From Fervidobacterium nodosum Rt17-B1 (GTDB lineage: Bacteria > Thermotogota > Thermotogae > Thermotogales > Fervidobacteriaceae), in NCBI RefSeq assembly GCF_000017545.1, contig NC_009718.1, positions 186,001 through 250,000 of the forward strand: 64,000 nucleotides of DNA. The letters run 5' to 3'. A program made the translations under genes and the position numbers. Positions 9,456 through 19,900 of the stretch are shown piece by piece (within the stretch, counting starts at the first letter, position 1; each line of letters begins with the position of its first letter). The notes below the pieces were generated by a model. It had not been told where the DNA came from and searched no databases. It was given only the letters and a program-made list of their open reading frames with translations.

Positions 9456-10649
9456 TTATAAACTTCCTGGGAAGTGACAAGCAACGAAGTGTTCAGGTTT
9501 AATTTCCCTTAGCTCAGGTTTTTCTTTTGAACAAATTGGTTTTGCAACTGGACACCTTGGGTGGAATGGACATCCACTTGGTGGATTAACCGGACTTGGA
9601 ACGTCTCCTTGGAGTATTATTCTTTGTTTTTTAAACTCTGGGTTTGGAACTGGTATAGCACTCATAAGTGCTTTTGTATATGGATGCAAAGGTTCATCGA
9701 ACAAGTCTTTTTTACGCGCAGTCTCAACAACCTTTCCAAGGTACATAACAACAACTCTACTGGAAATATATTTAATCAACGACAAATCGTGCGATATGAA
9801 AAGATACGTTAAGTTATGTTCTTTTTGTAAATCCATCATGAGGTTTATAACCTGCGATCTGATTGAAACGTCAAGTGCGGCAACAGCTTCGTCTGCGATT
9901 ATAAGCTTTGGATTCATTAGTAAAGCTCTTGCTATACCAATTCTCTGTCTCTGACCACCGGAAAATTCGTGTGGGAATCTGTACATGTGTGTCGGGTGAA
10001 TTCCAACTTCTTCAAGTGCTTTTCCAACTTTATCAATTGCCTGTGATTTCGTAATCATTTTGTGAGCTAAAGGACCTTCGGCAAGGATATTTTTTATACG
10101 CATTCTTGGATCAAGCGAACTGTATGGATCCTGGAAAACTATTTGGATATCTCTTCTGAATTGTAATCGCTTTTCTTCCAAATCATCAACAAGGTATTTA
10201 ATTAGCCCTTCTTCGCCTTTTTCCTTGAATATTTTAAAATATTTAGTATCAACGTCGTCTTTTGGAGTAAAGCCACTATTTCTGAATTTTTCGATGTATG
10301 TCTTTTGTACGTATCTTTTAGCCTTCCATGAAGGTAAGAAATAGTGTGTTGTATCTTCACCATTCACTATAATTCTACCTGAAGTGGGTTCGTAAAGTCT
10401 CAAAAGTGTCATACCAACTGTTGTTTTCCCACAGCCAGATTCACCGACAAGACCAACTGTTTCACCTTTATAAACTTCAAAACTCACACCGTCAACGGCT
10501 TTTACCCAAGCAACTATTCTTTTAAAAACTCCAGCTTTGATAGGAAAGTGTTTAACAAGATTATCTATCCTTAAGATAACCTCTTTTTGTTCATCTTGAT
10601 TTTGGAAATTTGTATTTTGAACAGCTTGTGTTATTTTGTTTTCGCTCAT
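9456..10649 (-). CDS. oppF: Oligopeptide ABC transporter ATP-binding protein OppF/DppF
   Basis: One of two ATPases that drive peptide (or, in Thermotogae, often oligosaccharide) import. Motifs: Walker [11 protein letters not shown]-loop [12 protein letters not shown], signature FSGGQRQR, Walker [14 protein letters not shown]-switch FISHDLSL, and the C-terminal Opp/Dpp motif GCPFHPRCP with its cysteines. At 397 residues it is about 70 longer than usual, because a lysine-rich insert (about residues 105-170) lies between Walker A and the Q-loop. The ATG overlaps the oppD stop by 4 bases. Confidence 0.93.
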   Translation of the reverse strand: MSENKITQAVQNTNFQNQDEQKEVILRIDNLVKHFPIKAGVFKRIVAWVKAVDGVSFEVYKGETVGLVGESGCGKTTVGMTLLRLYEPTSGRIIVNGEDTTHYFLPSWKAKRYVQKTYIEKFRNSGFTPKDDVDTKYFKIFKEKGEEGLIKYLVDDLEEKRLQFRRDIQIVFQDPYSSLDPRMRIKNILAEGPLAHKMITKSQAIDKVGKALEEVGIHPTHMYRFPHEFSGGQRQRIGIARALLMNPKLIIADEAVAALDVSIRSQVINLMMDLQKEHNLTYLFISHDLSLIKYISSRVVVMYLGKVVETARKKDLFDEPLHPYTKALMSAIPVPNPEFKKQRIILQGDVPSPVNPPSGCPFHPRCPVAKPICSKEKPELREIKPEHFVACHFPGSL

Positions 10650-11662
10650 GCGCCTTCACCAGCCTTTGCTATTTTTTGTGCTTCTTCAACTTTCTTGTAG
10701 AAGAAACACCTTGAATAGTGCCCTTCTTCAACTTGTACAAGGTCTGGCATTTCTATAGTACATTTTTCTTCTTTGAATTCACATCTATTACTGAATCTGC
10801 ATCCTGGTGGGAAGTGTAATGGGTCTGGAACCATACCCGGTATACTGTAAAGCCTGTCTTGTTCAATATCCAATCTTGGAATTGCGTTCAATAGTCCCCA
10901 TGTGTATGGATGTTTAGGCTTTTTAAAGACAGTTTTTACATCAGCTGTTTCCATAACTTTTCCACCGTACATAACAACTACTCTGTCGGCGTTTTCCGCT
11001 ATAACTCCAACATCGTGTGTGATAAGTATAATAGCCATTCCGTATTCTCTCTGTAATTCTTTCATTAGTTCGAGTATTTGTGCTTGAATCGTAACATCAA
11101 GAGCCGTTGTTGGTTCATCTGCTATGAGAAGTTTTGGCCTACAAGAAAGAGCCATTGCTATCATCGCTCTTTGTCTCATACCACCGGAGAGTTCGTGTGG
11201 ATATTCGTCAACGCGTTTTTCTGGTTCAGGAATACCGACTTTTCTTAACATATCTATAGCCATTTGTCTTGCTGTTTTTTTGTCAACTTCTTGGTGGAGC
11301 AAAATAGCTTCCATAATCTGTTCGCCAATAGTAAAGACGGGGTTAAGAGCAACCATTGGTTCTTGGAATATCATTGCTATCTCATTACCACGAATTTTAC
11401 GCATTTCATCGTCATTGAGTTCTAATAAATTCTTTCCATTGAATATGATTTCGCTACCTTCTTCTATCTTGCCTTTTGGATCAAGCAATCTTAATATGGT
11501 TAGTGAAGTGACGCTCTTTCCACTTCCAGATTCACCAACGATACCTAATGTTTCGCCTTCATATACTTCAAAATCTACTCCGTCTACTGCTTTTACAACG
11601 CCATCTTCTGTATAAAAATATGTTCTCAAATTTCTAACAGTTAATAGTGGTTTTTTATCCAA
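10646..11662 (-). CDS. oppD: Oligopeptide ABC transporter ATP-binding protein OppD/DppD
   Basis: Partner ATPase of OppF. Walker [10 protein letters not shown]-loop [12 protein letters not shown], signature [10 protein letters not shown], Walker [13 protein letters not shown], and the C-terminal [11 protein letters not shown] motif are all present. The best start is the TTG at 11662 (about 338 residues), 6 bases after GGAGGTG. An in-frame ATG at 11677 would take that ribosome binding site into the coding region. Confidence 0.93.
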   Translation of the reverse strand: MDKKPLLTVRNLRTYFYTEDGVVKAVDGVDFEVYEGETLGIVGESGSGKSVTSLTILRLLDPKGKIEEGSEIIFNGKNLLELNDDEMRKIRGNEIAMIFQEPMVALNPVFTIGEQIMEAILLHQEVDKKTARQMAIDMLRKVGIPEPEKRVDEYPHELSGGMRQRAMIAMALSCRPKLLIADEPTTALDVTIQAQILELMKELQREYGMAIILITHDVGVIAENADRVVVMYGGKVMETADVKTVFKKPKHPYTWGLLNAIPRLDIEQDRLYSIPGMVPDPLHFPPGCRFSNRCEFKEEKCTIEMPDLVQVEEGHYSRCFFYKKVEEAQKIAKAGEGA

Positions 11663-11676
11663 TTTGTCCACCTCCA

Positions 11677-12609
11677 TTACTTCAACCTTGGGTCGAATAC
11701 ATCTCTGAGAGCGTCGCCAACGAGGTTCCACGCAAGAACAAATAACACCATAGCCATACCTGGATAAAAGACTGCATACCAGTATGAGAATGTTGAACCA
11801 CTTGTACCAAGTATCCAGTTACGTGTGAAGTTAAGCATTGAACCCCAGTCAGCGTACCCAAGTGGAGCACCTAAGCCTAAGAATGATAAACCAGCAGCGG
11901 TTATAACAAGCGAACCCATACGCATTGATGCTTGAATCAAGACTGGGAAAATTGTATTTGGCAATATGTGTCTAATAATTATAAAGAAATCTTTTACTCC
12001 AAGTGCTTTTGCAGCCAAGACAAATTGTTCTTCTTTAACTTGTAAAATATTTGCCCTTATAAGCCTTGCAGCACCCATCCAACCAAAAACGGTCATTGCA
12101 ATCATAACTTTATCCAGACCGTTACCAAGGATAGTTGTTAAAACCATTGCGGCAAGCAAAAATGGAATAGACATGAACACATCTGTAATCCTCATTAAAA
12201 TTTCGTCTATCCAGCCACCATAATACCCAGATATTGCCCCGATTATTATACCAAATAGTGTAGAAATAATTGTAACCGTAAGCCCGATGTAAAATGCTGT
12301 TCTTGTACCCCAAACAACACCGTAGAATATATCTCTACCTTGGATCATACCAAATGGATGCTCTGCCGATGGAGGAACTGGCTCAGAACTCCAAGTTATA
12401 ATAGGCATAATGTAAGGATTATCTAATTTCATTGGATTACCATTTTCATCTAACATCATTGGGTTAACTGGTTTAGCTATAACAGGTGCAAGAATAGCAA
12501 TGATTATAAAGAATATTAACAGAGAAAATCCCAATACTGCAGAAGGATTTCTAAAAATCTTACGCATTACACGTTTAAATTCTGTATTTTGCTTTTTATT
12601 TTCACTCAT
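11677..12609 (-). CDS. oppC: Oligopeptide ABC transporter permease OppC/DppC
   Basis: A 310-residue inner-membrane permease with an N-terminal hydrophobic segment after NPSAVLGF and the binding-protein-dependent transport domain. The EAA loop contacting the ATPases is visible ([20 protein letters not shown]). The region between the first two membrane segments is long and polar, as in DppC. ATG after AAGGAGGTG. Confidence 0.93.
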   Translation of the reverse strand: MSENKKQNTEFKRVMRKIFRNPSAVLGFSLLIFFIIIAILAPVIAKPVNPMMLDENGNPMKLDNPYIMPIITWSSEPVPPSAEHPFGMIQGRDIFYGVVWGTRTAFYIGLTVTIISTLFGIIIGAISGYYGGWIDEILMRITDVFMSIPFLLAAMVLTTILGNGLDKVMIAMTVFGWMGAARLIRANILQVKEEQFVLAAKALGVKDFFIIIRHILPNTIFPVLIQASMRMGSLVITAAGLSFLGLGAPLGYADWGSMLNFTRNWILGTSGSTFSYWYAVFYPGMAMVLFVLAWNLVGDALRDVFDPRLK

Positions 12610-12623
12610 CTTTTGGCACCTCC

Positions 12624-13661
12624 TTAACCAAGTCTGACTCTTGGGTCAAATACTGCGTATAAGATATCTATAATGAGGTTACCAAGTACAAGTAACGTTG
12701 AATAGAACAGAGTTGTTCCCAGAACAGTTGCATAATCAAGTGCAACAGCCGCTTCTGCCGCCAATCTTCCTATACCTGTTCGGTTGAATATAACCTCGAT
12801 TATAACTGTACCAGAAAGTAAACCGATAACCATTGCACCCGCAACTGTAACTACCGGAATCATAGCATTTCGCTTTGCATGTTTGTGGATAACATCTTTT
12901 TCGGGAACACCTTTTGCACGAGCAGTTCTGACGTATTCTTTTGAAAGAACTTCGAGCATACTTGATCTTGTAATTCTAAGTAAGTATGCCCACCACAAGA
13001 ATGAAAGTGTTAGAACAGGTCCAATTATATGCCTTAATGCGTCCCAAAATACATCAAGTCTACCATTTATGAGTGCATCGATAGTCAAAAGATGAGTTGC
13101 CTTAATAAACGATGATGATTTAACTACTTCTTCAGCCCATTGTGAAAGATTTCCCGGAGGGAACCAACCGAGCACTGAATAAAAGACCATTAGTACGAGA
13201 AGGCCAAAGACAAAGTCTGGGAAAGACCAACCAATTATAGCAACAATTCTTATAAAGTGGTCTAAGAATTTATCCCTTTTAACTGCAGCCATTACTCCAA
13301 GCCATATACCAACTCCAACAACTGGGAAGAGAGCGTACAAAGCAAGCTCAAATGTATATGGGAACCTACTCCAAATAGCTTTTAATACAGGTTCTTTACC
13401 AACCTGTGACCAACCTAAATCTCCTTTTAAAGCGTTCAAAAGCCATTTTCCATATCTTTCTACAAATGGCTTGTTCAAACCGTACTTTTCTTTTAAAGCG
13501 TCAAGCTCCGCGTTTGAAAGTTTATCAAACACGTTTGGGTTTACGTATGAAGCAAGAAGTTTATCTGGACCCAAAATCTGGAACAAACTAAATATAATCA
13601 GTGAGACTCCTAAGACTATGAGTGGTAACAAAAGTAGCCTTCTGATGATAAATGTTGTCAA
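12624..13661 (-). CDS. oppB: Oligopeptide ABC transporter permease OppB/DppB
   Basis: A 345-residue permease and first gene of the operon. The N-terminal signature FIIRRLLLLPLIVLGVSLII and the EAA loop RTARAKGVPEKDVIHKHAKR are typical. TTG start behind a double ribosome binding site (GGAGGTGGAGG). No oppA-like binding protein lies upstream: the next gene on this strand is uvrC. The operon therefore depends on a binding protein encoded elsewhere. Confidence 0.93.
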   Translation of the reverse strand: MTTFIIRRLLLLPLIVLGVSLIIFSLFQILGPDKLLASYVNPNVFDKLSNAELDALKEKYGLNKPFVERYGKWLLNALKGDLGWSQVGKEPVLKAIWSRFPYTFELALYALFPVVGVGIWLGVMAAVKRDKFLDHFIRIVAIIGWSFPDFVFGLLVLMVFYSVLGWFPPGNLSQWAEEVVKSSSFIKATHLLTIDALINGRLDVFWDALRHIIGPVLTLSFLWWAYLLRITRSSMLEVLSKEYVRTARAKGVPEKDVIHKHAKRNAMIPVVTVAGAMVIGLLSGTVIIEVIFNRTGIGRLAAEAAVALDYATVLGTTLFYSTLLVLGNLIIDILYAVFDPRVRLG

Positions 13662-13787
13662 CTACCTCCACCTCCTGTGATAATCTAAAAAATAAAAAAT
13701 TAAATTCGAAATACTGTTAATTTAAGAATATGTCCAAATTTATATGTTGGTTACAGAAAAATAGAAATCTTATACATCCTAGAAAGA

Positions 13788-13815
13788 ATTATAACACTCA
13801 AATTACATTTATCAA
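13788..13815 (-). promoter_or_regulatory. Promoter of the oppBCDF operon
   Basis: On the minus strand, TTGATA (13815-13810) and TATAAT (13793-13788) are separated by 16 bases. It lies between the end of uvrC and oppB and leaves a 5' leader of about 120 bases in which I see no clear structure. Confidence 0.65.
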
Positions 13816-13831
13816 CTTATTTAACACGAAT

Positions 13832-15523
13832 TTAAAGGTTCCTACGATACGATAGTTCATTTAACAAACTTTCAGTGGCTTTTTTCCCAATTAATTGTTC
13901 AATTTCGCTCCTTGACACCGAGAGTATTTCTTCAATGGAAGTGTAACGTTCAAGCAGAGTCTTTTTTCTTTTGGGACCTATCCATTTTATTTCATCGAGA
14001 ATGCTTCTAAGTGATTTTTTTGTGGATAAATTCCTTGTAAATTCATTTGCTACCCTGTGCGTTTCATCACGTATCTTTACAAGTAACCTTAAAACAGGAT
14101 GGTCGAAAGCCAATCTTATTTCTCCATGTAAAGTTACTATAGTTTCTTCTTCTTTAGCCAAGCCTATTACATCACATTCTCTTTCCTTCCCAATTTCTTT
14201 TAGGGACTGGTAGGCGGCATTTACTTGTCCAATTCCACCATCTATGAAAAGTAAATCTGGGACATTATGCTTCGTATACCTTTTCTTGACAACGATACGT
14301 ATACTTTCAAAATCGTCCAAAATATCACCAAGTTTGTATCTTCTGTATTCTTCCTTCTTGATTTCACCGTTTTCAAAAACAACAAGCGAAGCCACCGTAT
14401 TTTTGCCAGCCAAGTGCGAAATGTCTATTCCCTCTATCCTGTTTGGCAACTTCATGAGTCCAAGTAATTCCTTCATTTGTTTTAGAATAATCTTGTTAGT
14501 CAAGATAAGTCCTATCTCATAATTTAGGTTATCTATGGCTTTGTTGAGTAATTGCAATTCCAAATCATCTTTGGCTTGGGCTATTTTGATTCCTAATATT
14601 TTGGCTATGTTTTTAAGCTCTTTATTCTCTTTTTCGACAATTATCTTTTCTGGTATGTCTGAAGTGTTTTGTGTATAGAATAATTCTATGAAATCCACTA
14701 TATGGCCATCGTATTCATACACAAGCTTAGAGATAAGGTATCCGGAGCGTATCTTGAAAACGAGGAAAGTCTTATGTTTCCCAACGACTAAATCGATGTT
14801 TACAGACTCTGGTAAAACTACGCCTTGAGATTCCATGACTTTATTAAAATTCAACAATATATCCCTATACTTTGCCGCGTTTTCAAAATCGAGTAATCTG
14901 GCATGTTGCTCCATTTTTAACTTTATAAAAGAAATAACATTGCTAAATTTTCCTTTGAGAACATTTTTAACCTCGTTAATTTTCTTTTTATAATCTTCTG
15001 GACTCTCTTCGTTGATGCACACGCCAGAACACAAACCTAAGTGATAATCCATACAAGGTTTTTTCAATTTTGTAATATCACGTTTGCACGTTCTGAATTT
15101 GTATACTTTTCTCAGTACTTCAAAGAGCTGCCTTGTAAAATATACATTTGTAAAAGGTCCGTAAAATTCACCCTCGCCTTTGCGATTGCGAACAATTTCA
15201 AGATATGGAATTTCGTCATTGCTTATCCTTATATATGGATAAACCTGCGTGTCTTTTAACATAGCGTTGTATTTTGGCTTGTATTTGTATATCATATTAG
15301 CTTCAAGTATTAGTGCTTCTTTCTCATTATCAAGTAATATAACTTGTAAATCATCAGCTTCTTCAACTATTAACTTGCTTTTCCCATCTTTTGCTTTAAA
15401 ATGTGAGGTTAATCTTTTTTTCAGCTCTTTTGCTTTGCCAATGTATATGTATTCTTCTCCTTTTTTGAATATGTAAACTCCAGATTTATTCGGTATTTTT
15501 TCCAAAATTTTAAAATCTAACAT
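13832..15523 (-). CDS. uvrC: Excinuclease ABC subunit C
   Basis: Makes both incisions in nucleotide excision repair after UvrAB find the damage. Order of domains: GIY-YIG nuclease at the N-terminus (SGVYIFKKG...YIYIGKAKELKKRL), a cysteine cluster (FRTCKRD, CMDYHLGLCSGVC), the UVR domain near 200-235 that binds UvrB, the RNase H-like nuclease domain (IEGIDISHLAG...LLFIDGGIGQ) and two helix-hairpin-helix motifs at the end. Start at the ATG at 15523 after GGGGTG; the GTG at 15532 is part of the ribosome binding site. Confidence 0.96.
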   Translation of the reverse strand: MLDFKILEKIPNKSGVYIFKKGEEYIYIGKAKELKKRLTSHFKAKDGKSKLIVEEADDLQVILLDNEKEALILEANMIYKYKPKYNAMLKDTQVYPYIRISNDEIPYLEIVRNRKGEGEFYGPFTNVYFTRQLFEVLRKVYKFRTCKRDITKLKKPCMDYHLGLCSGVCINEESPEDYKKKINEVKNVLKGKFSNVISFIKLKMEQHARLLDFENAAKYRDILLNFNKVMESQGVVLPESVNIDLVVGKHKTFLVFKIRSGYLISKLVYEYDGHIVDFIELFYTQNTSDIPEKIIVEKENKELKNIAKILGIKIAQAKDDLELQLLNKAIDNLNYEIGLILTNKIILKQMKELLGLMKLPNRIEGIDISHLAGKNTVASLVVFENGEIKKEEYRRYKLGDILDDFESIRIVVKKRYTKHNVPDLLFIDGGIGQVNAAYQSLKEIGKERECDVIGLAKEEETIVTLHGEIRLAFDHPVLRLLVKIRDETHRVANEFTRNLSTKKSLRSILDEIKWIGPKRKKTLLERYTSIEEILSVSRSEIEQLIGKKATESLLNELSYRRNL

Positions 15524-15663
15524 AAAAAACACCCCAAGTATCTAATTTTAACTTTATCTTCATATGATATTACTTGAAAATTGCTAGAAATAATTATAAA
15601 CTACTTTCAGTTAATTGTCAGCTAGAAAATTCAAAAATAAAATTTCGATTTGGGGGGATTAAA

Positions 15664-17241
15664 ATGCCCGAAAAGTACATAGTTGTTACTGGTGGTGTTT
15701 TAAGTGGCATAGGTAAGGGTATTTTTTCCGCATCGCTTTCAAGAGTATTAAAAGAAGTTGGAGTTGATATAAATGTTCTCAAAATAGATCCGTATTTAAA
15801 CGTAGATGCTGGGACGATGAATCCGAACCAGCATGGTGAGGTTTTTGTGACTGATGATGGTTACGAAGCAGATCTTGATTTGGGACATTACGAGAGATTC
15901 TTAGGTGTCAGTATGACAAGAAAAAACAACATCACCGCAGGTCAGGTATATTCTACTATAATTCAAAGGGAACGTGAGGGAAAATACTTAGGCTCAACAG
16001 TTCAGGTTGTTCCACACGTTACATCGGAGATAAAAGAAAGAATAACGACAATGCCAGGAAAAGTACTATCTATAGAAATCGGTGGAACTGTTGGAGACAT
16101 CGAAGGTGAAGTGTTCTTAGAAGCTGTCAGAGAACTCGCGTTTGAAAAAAATAGAAATGATTTCCTGTTTGTTCACGTCACGTATGTTCCATATCTGAGG
16201 GTGACGAACGAGTTCAAAACTAAACCTACCCAACAATCTGTCCAGCTTTTAAGAAAAATAGGTATCCAACCGGACATTATTGTTGTCAGAAGCGAATTAC
16301 CAATTGATTCTCAAAGTTTGTATAAAATAGCGCTCTTCAGCGGTGTGCCAAGAGAAATGGTTATAAATCTTCCGGACATCGGAAATGTTTACCAAATACC
16401 AGAAATGTTATACGAAGCAGGCGTGCACAAGCTTGTCGCAAAAAAACTGGGAATTGAAATAAATGAAGGTCCACTTAATTGGGTATATCCAAAGTCATTT
16501 AAACCATATAGGATAGCACTAATTGGTAAGTACCTTGGGACAGACGATGCATACAAAAGCATAATTGAATCGATATTTTTATCAGGAGTTCAAAAACCGG
16601 TTGTCGTCGATGCACAAGAATTAGAAGAGCTTGATGATGATGGCGTTGCTCAGAAATTGAGCACATTTGATGCATTGATAATTCCAGGAGGTTTTGGAAG
16701 AAGGGGAATAGAAGGAAAAATAAAGGCAATAAAATATGCAAGAGAGAACAAAAAACCGATTTTAGGTATTTGCTTAGGTATGCAACTCATGGCTATCGAA
16801 TTTGCAAGGAATGTTATGGGATTAAAAGGCGCGAACTCTACAGAGTTCGATGAATCGACTCCTTATCCGGTTGTAAATATGATGGAAGAGCAAAAGAAAA
16901 TAATGAACCTTGGTGGTACGATGAGACTTGGTGCACAAAAGATGAGAGTGCTTAAAGGTACGAAACTTTATAACATTTACAATCAAGAGGAAGTCTTTGA
17001 AAGACACAGGCACAGATATGAAGTTGATACAGAGAGATTTTCAGAGATGTTTAAACGACCTGGTGAAGAAGGATACAAATTTGTAATATCTGGTGAATCC
17101 GAATTCCTTGAAGCGATAGAAATTGAAGGTCATCCATTCTTTATCGGCGTACAATACCACCCAGAATACAAATCAAAAGTTGGACAACCACACCAAATTT
17201 TCTTAGAATTGATAAGGGCTATTGAGGAGGTTAATAGTTAA
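15664..17241 (+). CDS. pyrG: CTP synthase
   Basis: Converts UTP to CTP with glutamine and ATP. The N-terminal synthase domain begins KYIVVTGGVLSGIGKGI, and the C-terminal class I glutamine amidotransferase has its nucleophile in LGICLGMQ and His/Glu in QYHPEYKS. I start at the ATG at 15664 after GGGGGGATT (525 residues), which removes an upstream in-frame extension without family resemblance. The stop overlaps the next start by one base (TAATG). Confidence 0.96.
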   Translation: MPEKYIVVTGGVLSGIGKGIFSASLSRVLKEVGVDINVLKIDPYLNVDAGTMNPNQHGEVFVTDDGYEADLDLGHYERFLGVSMTRKNNITAGQVYSTIIQREREGKYLGSTVQVVPHVTSEIKERITTMPGKVLSIEIGGTVGDIEGEVFLEAVRELAFEKNRNDFLFVHVTYVPYLRVTNEFKTKPTQQSVQLLRKIGIQPDIIVVRSELPIDSQSLYKIALFSGVPREMVINLPDIGNVYQIPEMLYEAGVHKLVAKKLGIEINEGPLNWVYPKSFKPYRIALIGKYLGTDDAYKSIIESIFLSGVQKPVVVDAQELEELDDDGVAQKLSTFDALIIPGGFGRRGIEGKIKAIKYARENKKPILGICLGMQLMAIEFARNVMGLKGANSTEFDESTPYPVVNMMEEQKKIMNLGGTMRLGAQKMRVLKGTKLYNIYNQEEVFERHRHRYEVDTERFSEMFKRPGEEGYKFVISGESEFLEAIEIEGHPFFIGVQYHPEYKSKVGQPHQIFLELIRAIEEVNS

Positions 17242-17963
17242 TGCGAAAAATAATTGCTGATTATCACATTCATAGTAATTATTCACCGGATTCCAATAGC
17301 ACTATAGAAGAAATATTGGAAACGGCAAGAGAAAAGAGGATTGAACATATAATTATTACCGACCATTATGAGTTAGCCGATAGCCATTTCAACGTTATAG
17401 ATATTGAGACATATCGAAAAGAAATGGAAAAATACTCGCTACCTGTTGGCGTAGAACTTGGTTGGGATGGCATAAAAGAACTCAACATAGATACGACAAA
17501 ATTTGATTATGTATTACTTGCACATCACTACGTGGAAGAACCTATAACGCAGGAAAGTTATAAGAATTACTTATTAAGGTTGCTAGATATTGTAAAACGA
17601 TTCGACAGTTACCATGCGTTGGCACATTTGGACTTTCCAAGAAGATACCATCCGCAAAGAGAAGAATTTTCAAAAGAATTGTACGATATAATAACCGAAA
17701 TACTAAAAATAGTTATATCAAATGGAAAAATGTTAGAGGTTAACGTTTCACCTATCAAACTGTACGGTGAACCAAATCCAAGTATCGATATTCTAAAGTT
17801 GTATAAATCGCTTGGTGGGAGGAATATAACGATAGGCTCTGACGCGCATAAGTTGGAAGACATTGGCAAAGGAATAGAAAAAGGTATTGAAATACTTTCG
17901 GAATTAGGTTACAATTATATCTTGGTGTTAGATACTGAATGGCGAGAGGTTAAGATAAAATAA
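17241..17963 (+). CDS. PHP domain phosphoesterase (histidinol-phosphatase-like)
   Basis: A 240-residue protein of the PHP family, which hydrolyses phosphate esters with a trinuclear metal site. Metal ligands are visible: DYHIHSNYSPDS at the N-terminus, ITDHYE, GVELGW, ALAHLDFPRRY and GSDAHKLEDIG near the C-terminus. It is close in length and pattern to HisK histidinol-phosphate phosphatase, but no his genes are nearby, so the substrate is open. Coupled to pyrG. Confidence 0.82.
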   Translation: MRKIIADYHIHSNYSPDSNSTIEEILETAREKRIEHIIITDHYELADSHFNVIDIETYRKEMEKYSLPVGVELGWDGIKELNIDTTKFDYVLLAHHYVEEPITQESYKNYLLRLLDIVKRFDSYHALAHLDFPRRYHPQREEFSKELYDIITEILKIVISNGKMLEVNVSPIKLYGEPNPSIDILKLYKSLGGRNITIGSDAHKLEDIGKGIEKGIEILSELGYNYILVLDTEWREVKIK

Positions 17964-17997
17964 CATTTTATAAATCACAATAGAGGAGGTATGTTCT

Positions 17998-18591
17998 ATG
18001 GAAATTAGTGCACAAATGGTTAAGGAACTTAGGGAAAGAACCGGCGCAGGTATGATGGATTGTAAAAACGCACTTGCTGAAGCAAACGGCGATTTTGAAA
18101 AGGCTATAGAAATTCTTAGGAAAAAAGGACTGGCAAAAGCAGCTAAGAAAGCTGGAAGAGAAACAAAAGAGGGTCTTATCATCTCTTACGTTCACCACAA
18201 TGGCAAAATAGGAGTTTTACTTGAACTCAACTGTGAAACAGACTTCGTTGCGAGAACAGATGACTTCAAAGAACTTGGTAACAAAATCGCTATGCACATC
18301 GCAGCGATGTCACCAAGATGGGTTACAAGAGAAGAAGTACCAGCTGATGTAATTGAAAAAGAAAAGGAAATATACAGAGAACAACTCAAAGATTCAGGAA
18401 AACCGGCGCAAGTTATTGAAAAAATTATCGAAGGAAAGCTTGAAAGCTTCTATCAAGACAACTGCTTACTTGAACAAAAATTTGCTCTCGACCAAAATGT
18501 AACAATTAAAGATATGATTCAACAAGCAATCGCGAAGATTGGAGAAAACATCCAAGTTTCAAGATTTGTTAGAATGCAAATCGGGGAATAA
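17998..18591 (+). CDS. tsf: Elongation factor Ts
   Basis: Recycles EF-Tu from GDP to GTP form. The N-terminal UBA-like region ([21 protein letters not shown]) and the hallmark [12 protein letters not shown] are present. At 197 residues it is the short thermophile form with a single core subdomain. In many bacteria tsf follows rpsB; here it stands alone behind a PHP gene. Ribosome binding site GAGGAGG; terminator directly downstream. Confidence 0.97.
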   Translation: MEISAQMVKELRERTGAGMMDCKNALAEANGDFEKAIEILRKKGLAKAAKKAGRETKEGLIISYVHHNGKIGVLLELNCETDFVARTDDFKELGNKIAMHIAAMSPRWVTREEVPADVIEKEKEIYREQLKDSGKPAQVIEKIIEGKLESFYQDNCLLEQKFALDQNVTIKDMIQQAIAKIGENIQVSRFVRMQIGE

Positions 18592-18609
18592 CAAAGAATA
18601 AATTTTTAG

Positions 18610-18636
18610 AGCTGTGCGTTATCGCACGGCTTTTTT
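18610..18636 (+). terminator. Terminator after tsf
   Basis: Stem AGCTGTGCG / CGCACGGCT with one G-T pair and a TTAT loop, followed by T6. It starts about 20 bases after the stop codon. Confidence 0.88.
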
Positions 18637-18801
18637 GTTTTTCTAATGTTTATCTTTGAAATGCTGCGTTTTACTGTTGTAATTACGCCTTTCATACTTA
18701 AAAATTAGCAGAATATATTTTGATGTGAATTTTTTAGAAAATATTTGGTAAAATAACAACATACAAAAGGTTTAACACTGTTAAAAGTGGAAGTGATTGA
18801 A

Positions 18802-19269
18802 GTGGCTGACACGGATAAGTATAATGGATTCAAAAGAGGTTTTACAATCATTGAGCTTCTTATAGCGATAGTTGTCATTGCTCTACTTATGGTAGTTGTT
18901 ACTCCATTTGCCATAAATGTGGTAAAGAAAGCTAGAGCATCACAAGTTGCACAGAATTTTAGGAACATTAAAACCGCGGTTGAAAATTATTTCTATATGG
19001 AAAATCCAGAAAATCCAGTCTATATGGAAAATCCAGAAAATCCAGAACGTGAGATCAACTTCTCCAACCTCATAAGCAAAGAATATATTAAATCAATTCC
19101 AGATGATTTTTCGCTTTCAATAAAATCAGCTGGTAACAATACCTGGTTGTTAGAAATAACCTACAATGGTAAAAACGTTGATATTGAAGACGTAAAAGCA
19201 AGTGGTATGAATTATGTAAAAGAAATACAAGATAAAGTTATTGTCTTCGAATTTACACTGAAAAAGTAA
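18802..19269 (+). CDS. Type IV pilin-like protein with an internal peptide duplication
   Basis: A prepilin-type protein with cleavage/methylation signature KRG-FTIIELLIAIVVIALLMV; processing would be between Gly and Phe. The exported part has a tandem duplication of YMENPENP (see repeat). The start is uncertain: GTG at 18802 is 4 bases after GGAAGTGA; an in-frame GTG at 18787 lacks a ribosome binding site. It is a close paralog of the next gene through the start of the pilin helix (ASQVAQNFRNIK is shared). No assembly ATPase or prepilin peptidase is in the window, so role (pilus, competence or surface pseudopilus) is open. Confidence 0.82.
   Translation: MADTDKYNGFKRGFTIIELLIAIVVIALLMVVVTPFAINVVKKARASQVAQNFRNIKTAVENYFYMENPENPVYMENPENPEREINFSNLISKEYIKSIPDDFSLSIKSAGNNTWLLEITYNGKNVDIEDVKASGMNYVKEIQDKVIVFEFTLKK
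18993..19045 (+). repeat. Tandem 27-base coding repeat in the pilin-like gene
   Basis: Two 27-base units, the first 26 bases identical, begin at 18993 and 19020 and encode YMENPENPV and YMENPENPE. Each unit itself holds two copies of GAAAATCCA. The number of units could change by slippage without breaking the frame. Confidence 0.9.
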
Positions 19270-19363
19270 AAAAATGAAAAAATCATTTAACCTGTAATTT
19301 TTGCATTTCATCTTTTTAAACATGTAATTTAACATCAAAATTGTGCTGTTTATTTTCGAATAA

Positions 19364-19392
19364 TTTAACTTTGGAAAATCTTGTGTTATAAT
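19364..19392 (+). promoter_or_regulatory. Promoter of the second pilin-like gene
   Basis: A perfect TATAAT (19387-19392) with TTTAAC (19364-19369) 17 bases upstream. It gives a leader of about 35 bases before the AAAGGAGG ribosome binding site and suggests the second pilin gene is expressed separately from the first. Confidence 0.6.
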
Positions 19393-19432
19393 TAAAGTGT
19401 GATTCCAAATCTTAAAAAAGGAGGTAGGTATT

Positions 19433-19870
19433 ATGAGAAAAGGTTTTACGTTGGTTGAACTTTTGATAGTATTAGCGGTTATTGCAGCGCTTATGGCAGT
19501 CGCAACACCACTTGCGCTTAACGCAGTTAAGAACGCAAAGGCAAGCCAAGTGGCGCAGAACTTTAGAAATATAAAGGCGGCATTTGAAAATGCATGGAAC
19601 ACTGAGCGAGGAAAAATAAATAATGTAGATCTAACAACAAATGGAGGTACCTTGAAGCTTTCTGATCTCCAAGCAGCTGGGTATTTAAGCTCTGTACCGA
19701 GTGGTTTTTCAGATATAACAGTTTCAGCACCGTCAAACGGAGTTTACAAAGTATATTTTACTTACGATAATACTGATGTTGACGTCGAAAGAGTTGTAAA
19801 ACAATATGCCGATGTAAAAGAGGATGGCACCAAAGCAAAATTAGAATTTTCAGTACAGAAATTCTGGTAA
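19433..19870 (+). CDS. Type IV pilin-like protein
   Basis: A 145-residue prepilin with a very short leader (MRKG) and the class III motif FTLVELLIVLAVIAALMAV, including Glu5 of the mature protein. The helix continues as NAVKNAKASQVAQNFRNIKAAFENAW, then a beta-rich globular part. A strong ribosome binding site (AAGGAGG) and own promoter suggest high expression. It lacks the ENP repeat of its neighbour. Confidence 0.88.
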   Translation: MRKGFTLVELLIVLAVIAALMAVATPLALNAVKNAKASQVAQNFRNIKAAFENAWNTERGKINNVDLTTNGGTLKLSDLQAAGYLSSVPSGFSDITVSAPSNGVYKVYFTYDNTDVDVERVVKQYADVKEDGTKAKLEFSVQKFW

Positions 19871-19900
19871 GTCTTCTAAATTGAACTTCTCAGTTATAGA

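Noticed and set aside
15574-15663. N-terminal extension of pyrG upstream of 15664
   Set aside because: It has no ribosome binding site or similarity to CTP synthases; the ATG at 15664 follows GGGGGG and begins the conserved KYIVVTGG.
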